Shown here: piece by piece, positions 60,171 to 64,000 of the stretch
Numbering within the stretch: the stretch's first letter is position 1
Layout of the letters: every line of letters starts with the position of its first letter
NCBI GenBank assembly: GCA_023381515.1
Contig: JAMCQI010000035.1
Span: forward strand, 33,035 to 97,034
Direction of reading: 5' to 3'
Source of the DNA: Chloroflexota bacterium
GTDB taxonomy: Bacteria > Chloroflexota > Anaerolineae > UBA4142
DNA: 64,000 bases
Made by a program: the position numbers and the translations under genes
The notes under the pieces: generated by a model
Seen by the model: only the letters and a program-made list of their open reading frames with translations
What the model was told of the DNA's origin: nothing
Database searches by the model: none

Positions 60171-60312
60171 GCGCTGCTCCGCCGCCCGAGCCTTCCTTCC
60201 CTGCGCCTGCAGATCTGCATCCCATACTGCTTTCGATGGAGGCGCCCGATGATATGATCTCATTTCATCTCCGTTCGCCGGTGTGGTTCATCCCCAGGAG
60301 GAGAGTACCGAA

Positions 60313-61764
60313 ATGACTAGTCATGTTAAGGTTGCGCGCGAGTCGACGTGGGTGCAGATTGCCGGAGTCGTTGTCTTCGCGGCGCTCGTCTACGTCCTCG
60401 CCAACCTCACTCACCCGCAGCTCACAGGCGCCCCCCTCATCGCCGTCGGCATCGTCCTTGCCGTCGTCCCGGCGGGACTGTGGCTGTGGCTGTTCTACGA
60501 TGAAGACCGCTTCGAGCCCGAGCCGCGCCAGCTCGTGATCGGCGTCTTTGTCCTTGGAGCCCTTCTCGCCTATGCCGTCGGCCAGCCCGCGTTGCGCAGT
60601 CTCTTTCGCGTTCAAGACTGGCTGACCACGAATGCCTTGACCGGCATACTCGGCTCCATTCTTGTCGTCGGATTCATCCAGCAGTTCCTTCTCTATGCCA
60701 CGGTTCGGTACAGCATTTTCTACTCATCAGAATTTGACCAGCGCGTCGACGGAATCATTTATGGGGCGGCCGCCGGCTTGGGCTATGCGACGATGATGAA
60801 CATTCTTTACATCGTCCAGAACAACGGCGTGGATTTGGGGATTGGCGTCATGCGCGTCACCGTCGAGGCGCTTTCCCTCGCCAGTCTGGGCGGCATCTCC
60901 GGTTACTTTCTGGCGCGAGCCAAGTTCGACAAGATGGGTCCCGTCTGGCTGCCTCTCGGCCTTGCGATGGCAGCCGCCCTGAACGGCCTCATCGAGTTCG
61001 CGTTGGACGAGGTCCCCACGCTCGGCGCAGGTTTTGGCTTCAACCCGTGGTATGGTCTGGTCCTCGCCGTCATCATCGCCGGCGTCGTTTTCACGTTGCT
61101 CATCGAGACGATTCATCGGCTGGAAACGGCCGGGGCGGGGGCGGCCTCGGCGCAGCAAGGCTCTGTTCTTGACAAGGTCTTGGTCGGCGAAGGCAAACAG
61201 GAAGAGCCGGAATGGGTCGTGTGGGCCGTCGTCGCCGTCGCTCTGATCGCCGGCTGGCTTTTTGCTTCTTACATTCAGGGACAGACCCGTACGGCGACAG
61301 CGGGCGGAATGACTCTTTCCTATCCCTCGAGCTGGACGACGACAAAAGATTCCGGTGCGGATTTTGCGGCCTATGACTTGAGCCGCGGCGGCATCTACGG
61401 AGCGCGTGTGAGCCTATGGAGCGAGGCCAAGAGCGATGTCTTTCCAGCCCAGGGCACACTCGACGATGCTGCGGCCAACTGGGGCATGATGTTACAGAGC
61501 CATCATGAGGGCTTTCGCCTCTTGAACGTCGAGCGAACCCAGGCGCAGGGGCGCGAGGCCGCCCAGGTCGAATATGCCTACCTGGCCAGTCCTCCCCAGA
61601 GCACTTCTTCCGGCACAATGCCGGCGCTCATGCACGCCGTGGACACACTTGTCGTCGGCGGCGACCGTGTGTATGTGCTCGCCTTTGCCGCTCAAAGCCA
61701 GGATTACAGTTCGCTCGCCGGTTTGCGCGACCAGTTGCTCGCGAATTGGCGTGTCCCGCAATAA
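60313..61764 (+). CDS. PrsW-like membrane protein without catalytic residues, fused to extracytoplasmic domain
   Basis: 483 aa from ATG 60313 (AGGAGGAGAG upstream). About nine helices in the order of PrsW proteases, but the motifs are changed. The usual EE pair is QQ (VVGFIQQFLLYATVRY). The usual FAxxEN is YATMMN (GLGYATMMNILYIVQN). The usual His of the HA motif is Ser (VEALSLASLGGISGYFLA). So the fold is kept and the active site is lost. A final helix leads to a C-terminal domain (GGMTLSYPSSWTTTKDSGAD, to the end) resembling PsbP/DcrB-like folds. It may bind or present a partner in the membrane. Confidence 0.8.
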   Translation: MTSHVKVARESTWVQIAGVVVFAALVYVLANLTHPQLTGAPLIAVGIVLAVVPAGLWLWLFYDEDRFEPEPRQLVIGVFVLGALLAYAVGQPALRSLFRVQDWLTTNALTGILGSILVVGFIQQFLLYATVRYSIFYSSEFDQRVDGIIYGAAAGLGYATMMNILYIVQNNGVDLGIGVMRVTVEALSLASLGGISGYFLARAKFDKMGPVWLPLGLAMAAALNGLIEFALDEVPTLGAGFGFNPWYGLVLAVIIAGVVFTLLIETIHRLETAGAGAASAQQGSVLDKVLVGEGKQEEPEWVVWAVVAVALIAGWLFASYIQGQTRTATAGGMTLSYPSSWTTTKDSGADFAAYDLSRGGIYGARVSLWSEAKSDVFPAQGTLDDAAANWGMMLQSHHEGFRLLNVERTQAQGREAAQVEYAYLASPPQSTSSGTMPALMHAVDTLVVGGDRVYVLAFAAQSQDYSSLAGLRDQLLANWRVPQ

Positions 61765-61785
61765 TCCGGACTAGGAGAGAAAAAG

Positions 61786-63366
61786 ATGAGATGGCCATTC
61801 TCACGCACGCGGACCTTGATCACACTGATTGCCTTTATTCTCCTCGCCGGTATGACGGGACATTTGCCGATTGCCTCGGCTGATCCCACTTCCGACGAGC
61901 TGGATCAAGCCATCGCGTCGACGATGAAGGTCTGGACACTCGACGCGAACATGAAAATCATCGCGAGTTGTACTGGCACAGTTGTCGACCCCACCGGCTA
62001 TGTCCTCACCAACTTTCACTGTGTCGGCCTCGTCTCCGATGAGAAGGACCAGGGCAAGCCGGGGACTCTTTACAATCCGAAGGGTCTCTTGGCCGTAGGT
62101 CCGACGCTCGACCCCAAAAAGGCGCCGGTCCCGACTTACATGGCGAAATTCATGGCCGGCAACTATGACCTGGACGTTGCCGTCCTCAAGATCTACGGCA
62201 TGGTGAGTCAGAACCAGAAACTGCCCGATCCATTGCCCGTGGTCCCGATTACGCTCGCCGATTCCGACCAAGTGAACATCGGCGATTATGTGGGGGTCAT
62301 CGGTTACCCTGGCGTGGGCGGTAACACAGTCACCGTGACGGACGGCAAGATCGCCGGTTTTGACGATGAGAACGGGGATGGCACCCTTGATTCCTTCAAG
62401 GTGACCGCGAGCATCAACCCTGGGAACAGCGGCGGCCTGGCGATTGATGGAAACGGAAAGCAGATCGGGATTCCGGCGTGGAGTCTCTACAACGAGAAAA
62501 CAGGCAGCAAGCTCGATCGGGCTATTATGGTCAATGTCGCCGTGCCTTACATCCAGAAGGCGATCGACTTGGGCTCGACGACCGCCGGCGTGATTCCTCC
62601 CACCGGTCCCTCCAACAATCCACCGAACAACCCGCCGGACAATCCGTCGTCCAATCCAGTCATCGGCGCGCTGAAATTCGGCACGGATTACAAGAGCGGG
62701 CAACTGGTCGGCGCGGCGACCAAGTTCAAGTCCGGCATCAGCAAGGTCATGGCCCTATTCGACTATGACGGAATGGACAACAGTCTGGATTGGGGTCGCA
62801 CCTGGGCCGTGGATGGACAGACGATCGCCGGCAAGTCTTCTGGTTATCAGTGGGATGGAGATGTGAACGGCAGCTACACCCTGCAGCTATACAACGACAA
62901 AGGCCCGCTCCCCGATGGCAACTACAAGGTCACAGTCTACGTAGACGGTGCTCCCGCGCAGACGGGAACCTTTAGCATAGGCTCGGGGGCCCCGCCCCCC
63001 AAGCAGACGCCTGCGCCTCCGCCTCCTTCAAGCAAGGGCGTTACTCTCAAGGGGCAAATCGTCGATGCCGACACACAGCGCGGCATCTCGGGTGCCTTGT
63101 TCCTGGTCTTCAAGCCCGGAACCACACAGGACGAAATCGTGGCCGGCATCCAGGGTGGCTCGCTCGACCCGCTTCTCGCCGCCGCGGCTAACAGCGATCA
63201 GGGTGGCAACTACCAGACTGCTCCCCCACTCGCCCGCGGTCAGACCTACTCGGTCATGATCGTCGCCGACGGGTACAAAATCCGCTTTTTCGACAACGGC
63301 CTCGAAATCAGTTCCAGCGACCCGGCCATCACCAAGATGTCCCCGATTGCCCTACAAAAGGAATAG
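61786..63366 (+). CDS. Secreted trypsin-like serine protease
   Basis: 526 aa. A signal peptide (about 1-32) precedes a trypsin-like (S1C/HtrA-type) domain with the triad His in VLTNFHCV, Asp in NYDLDVAVLKIYG, and Ser in INPGNSGGLAIDG. A Pro/Asn linker (about 268-285) is followed by an Ig-like domain (GTDYKSGQLVGAATKFKSG), a second Pro-rich linker and a carboxypeptidase-regulatory-like domain (GVTLKGQIVDADTQRGISGA). No PDZ domain is present. GGAGAG precedes ATG 61786. It starts 21 bases after the PrsW-like gene, probably cotranscribed. Confidence 0.92.
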   Translation: MRWPFSRTRTLITLIAFILLAGMTGHLPIASADPTSDELDQAIASTMKVWTLDANMKIIASCTGTVVDPTGYVLTNFHCVGLVSDEKDQGKPGTLYNPKGLLAVGPTLDPKKAPVPTYMAKFMAGNYDLDVAVLKIYGMVSQNQKLPDPLPVVPITLADSDQVNIGDYVGVIGYPGVGGNTVTVTDGKIAGFDDENGDGTLDSFKVTASINPGNSGGLAIDGNGKQIGIPAWSLYNEKTGSKLDRAIMVNVAVPYIQKAIDLGSTTAGVIPPTGPSNNPPNNPPDNPSSNPVIGALKFGTDYKSGQLVGAATKFKSGISKVMALFDYDGMDNSLDWGRTWAVDGQTIAGKSSGYQWDGDVNGSYTLQLYNDKGPLPDGNYKVTVYVDGAPAQTGTFSIGSGAPPPKQTPAPPPPSSKGVTLKGQIVDADTQRGISGALFLVFKPGTTQDEIVAGIQGGSLDPLLAAAANSDQGGNYQTAPPLARGQTYSVMIVADGYKIRFFDNGLEISSSDPAITKMSPIALQKE

Positions 63367-63386
63367 CTCCGGTTCGTTCGGGCAAA

Positions 63387-63416
63387 GAGGGGCGCGTCCA
63401 CATGGATGCGCCCCTC
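63387..63416 (+). terminator. Hairpin terminator after serine protease
   Basis: GAGGGGCGC (63387-63395) / GCGCCCCTC (63408-63416) with an inner TCCA/TGGA. There is no T run, so termination may need a factor. Confidence 0.6.
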
Positions 63417-63569
63417 TCATGTGATCGCTAATTATGGGCGCAGGAGCAAGTCATTTCTTGCTAATGTCTCAATCATCCTCCTGCTCGCCTTCCTCCTGAT
63501 TATCGCCGCCGATGCTCTCAACCCTAACCGGCTTTCGCCAAATCCTCACCGGCGGACTCGCCCTCGCCC

Positions 63570-63597
63570 GCCGAAGCCTCCTGCAGGAGGCTTCGGC
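63570..63597. repeat. Perfect 28-bp palindrome
   Basis: GCCGAAGCCTCCTG is followed directly by its reverse complement CAGGAGGCTTCGGC. It is intergenic and can form a 14-bp hairpin or cruciform. Confidence 0.85.
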
Positions 63598-63803
63598 CGC
63601 GCTCACCCGGACAAAACCGGACCCGCTCGACTTCTGCGGGATTTGCAGTCTTGACCTAGGACGGCAACTGCGGCAAGCGAGTCGCCATGATTTGGGGCAT
63701 TCTCTCTCAAACAGTTCTCAGCATTCTCTCAGGTTGCGCTAATGTTGCGATGATATTATGGTGTGGTTTGCAAGGTCCTCCTCCCTTCCGCTCCTACCTA
63801 TTC

Positions 63804-64000
63804 ATGAATGAGCGTCTTTGGAATCGCGGCTTGATAGCAACGGCGGCCTGGGTGGCTATTGTTTCTGCCATCTCGGTCTGGCTGGCATGGAACGCGTCGC
63901 CCGACCTCGCATCCCGTGTTTCGGTGGCAGCCCTCACTCCAATCGTCGCTGCGGCGATCACCAGCTATTCGTTGCGGATTCTGCGCTTTCACTATTTCCT
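63804..64000 (+). CDS. Partial multi-pass membrane protein, possibly flippase-like (YbhN-type)
   Basis: The gene runs off the window; 65 residues are visible. ATG 63804 is followed by NERLWNRGLIATAAWVAIVS, a first helix, then SRVSVAALTPIVAAAITSYS with the motif LRILRFHYFL. That last stretch resembles the second-helix motif of the lysylphosphatidylglycerol-synthase transmembrane/flippase-like (UPF0104) family. The evidence is short, so the call is tentative. Confidence 0.45.
   Translation, partial: MNERLWNRGLIATAAWVAIVSAISVWLAWNASPDLASRVSVAALTPIVAAAITSYSLRILRFHYF

Larger units (their letters stand above)
63367..63803. other. Intergenic region with two strong palindromes
   Basis: 437 bases without a supported gene. 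It holds the terminator hairpin at 63387-63416 and a perfect 28-bp palindrome at 63570-63597. A short plus-strand hydrophobic frame (63406-63654) has no ribosome binding site. Confidence 0.6.

Noticed and set aside
59964..60263. Minus-strand frame of 99 aa covering the small RNA
   Set aside because: It is antisense to the sRNA candidate and its strong terminator, and has no ribosome binding site or known domain.
63406..63654. Plus-strand 82-aa hydrophobic frame
   Set aside because: It has no ribosome binding site, starts inside the terminator hairpin and runs through the 28-bp palindrome; the hydrophobic run is short.

Overview
The window looks like a chromosomal segment of a GC-rich, free-living member of the Chloroflexota (Anaerolineae-like or a related uncultured class). 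No rRNA is present, so this is an inference from gene content. The evidence is: CSLREA / choice-of-anchor-Q secreted beta-helix proteins, several secreted proteins carrying a [YF]LPF tail motif, lipoproteins with Thr/Pro-rich linkers, a SARP-type regulator fragment, YfhO and GT39 membrane glycosyltransferases, an AOR-family tungsten oxidoreductase, TolB-like beta-propeller proteins and many ECF sigma factors. Coding density is high and short operons lie on both strands.

Region 1 (1-3.2 kb): a truncated gene bounded by a 21-bp inverted repeat, two Chloroflexota-type hypothetical proteins, and tRNA-Leu(GAG) with a consensus promoter and a terminator.

Region 2 (3.2-14.3 kb): an accessory, decaying block. 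It holds secreted proteins (a CSLREA beta-helix protein, a 1216-aa metzincin-like protease and a 790-aa HExxH protease), a dead paralogue of the beta-helix gene, a DUF1028 chimera, aldo/keto-reductase and SARP fragments, and two copies of a small family that sits next to the secreted-protein genes. The 3' end of the tRNA-Leu is repeated (17 bp) at 14257-14273, followed by its own terminator, so the block may be a degenerate island inserted in tRNA-Leu. No integrase was found.

Region 3 (14.3-33.6 kb): a CPBP protease, YwbE, a substrate-binding-like protein, and a sugar ABC operon behind a structured leader with terminator/antiterminator potential. Next come a GAF-GAF-HD-GYP sensor, a tRNA-dihydrouridine synthase, and a KAP NTPase fused to an FGE-like domain with a 27-bp-repeat tail. 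Two ECF sigma/partner pairs, RadC, a FecR-domain protein, acylphosphatase, an HD hydrolase and small proteins follow.

Region 4 (33.6-41.1 kb): a probably leaderless amidohydrolase-M67-UroD operon, apt, and an operon of solute-binding lipoprotein, GT2 glycosyltransferase, CcmH and a TlpA-type thioredoxin.

Region 5 (41.1-50.1 kb): a five-gene minus-strand operon for envelope glycan/lipid-linked sugar transfer (two GT39 proteins, a YfhO protein, a DUF4352-like protein and an Ig-like protein).

Region 6 (50.1-64 kb): NAD kinase, AOR, an LCP-like lipoprotein and a VOC protein in one operon; the CoA genes coaX-coaBC; two TolB-like propeller proteins; a new structured small RNA (about 60010-60170) with its own promoter and terminator; a PrsW-like membrane protein that has lost every catalytic motif; a trypsin-like secreted protease; and the start of a multi-pass membrane protein.

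The most interesting signals are the unassigned sRNA, the riboswitch-like ABC-operon leader, the KAP-FGE protein with its repeat tail, and the putative tRNA-Leu island with its paired small-ORF/secreted-protein modules.
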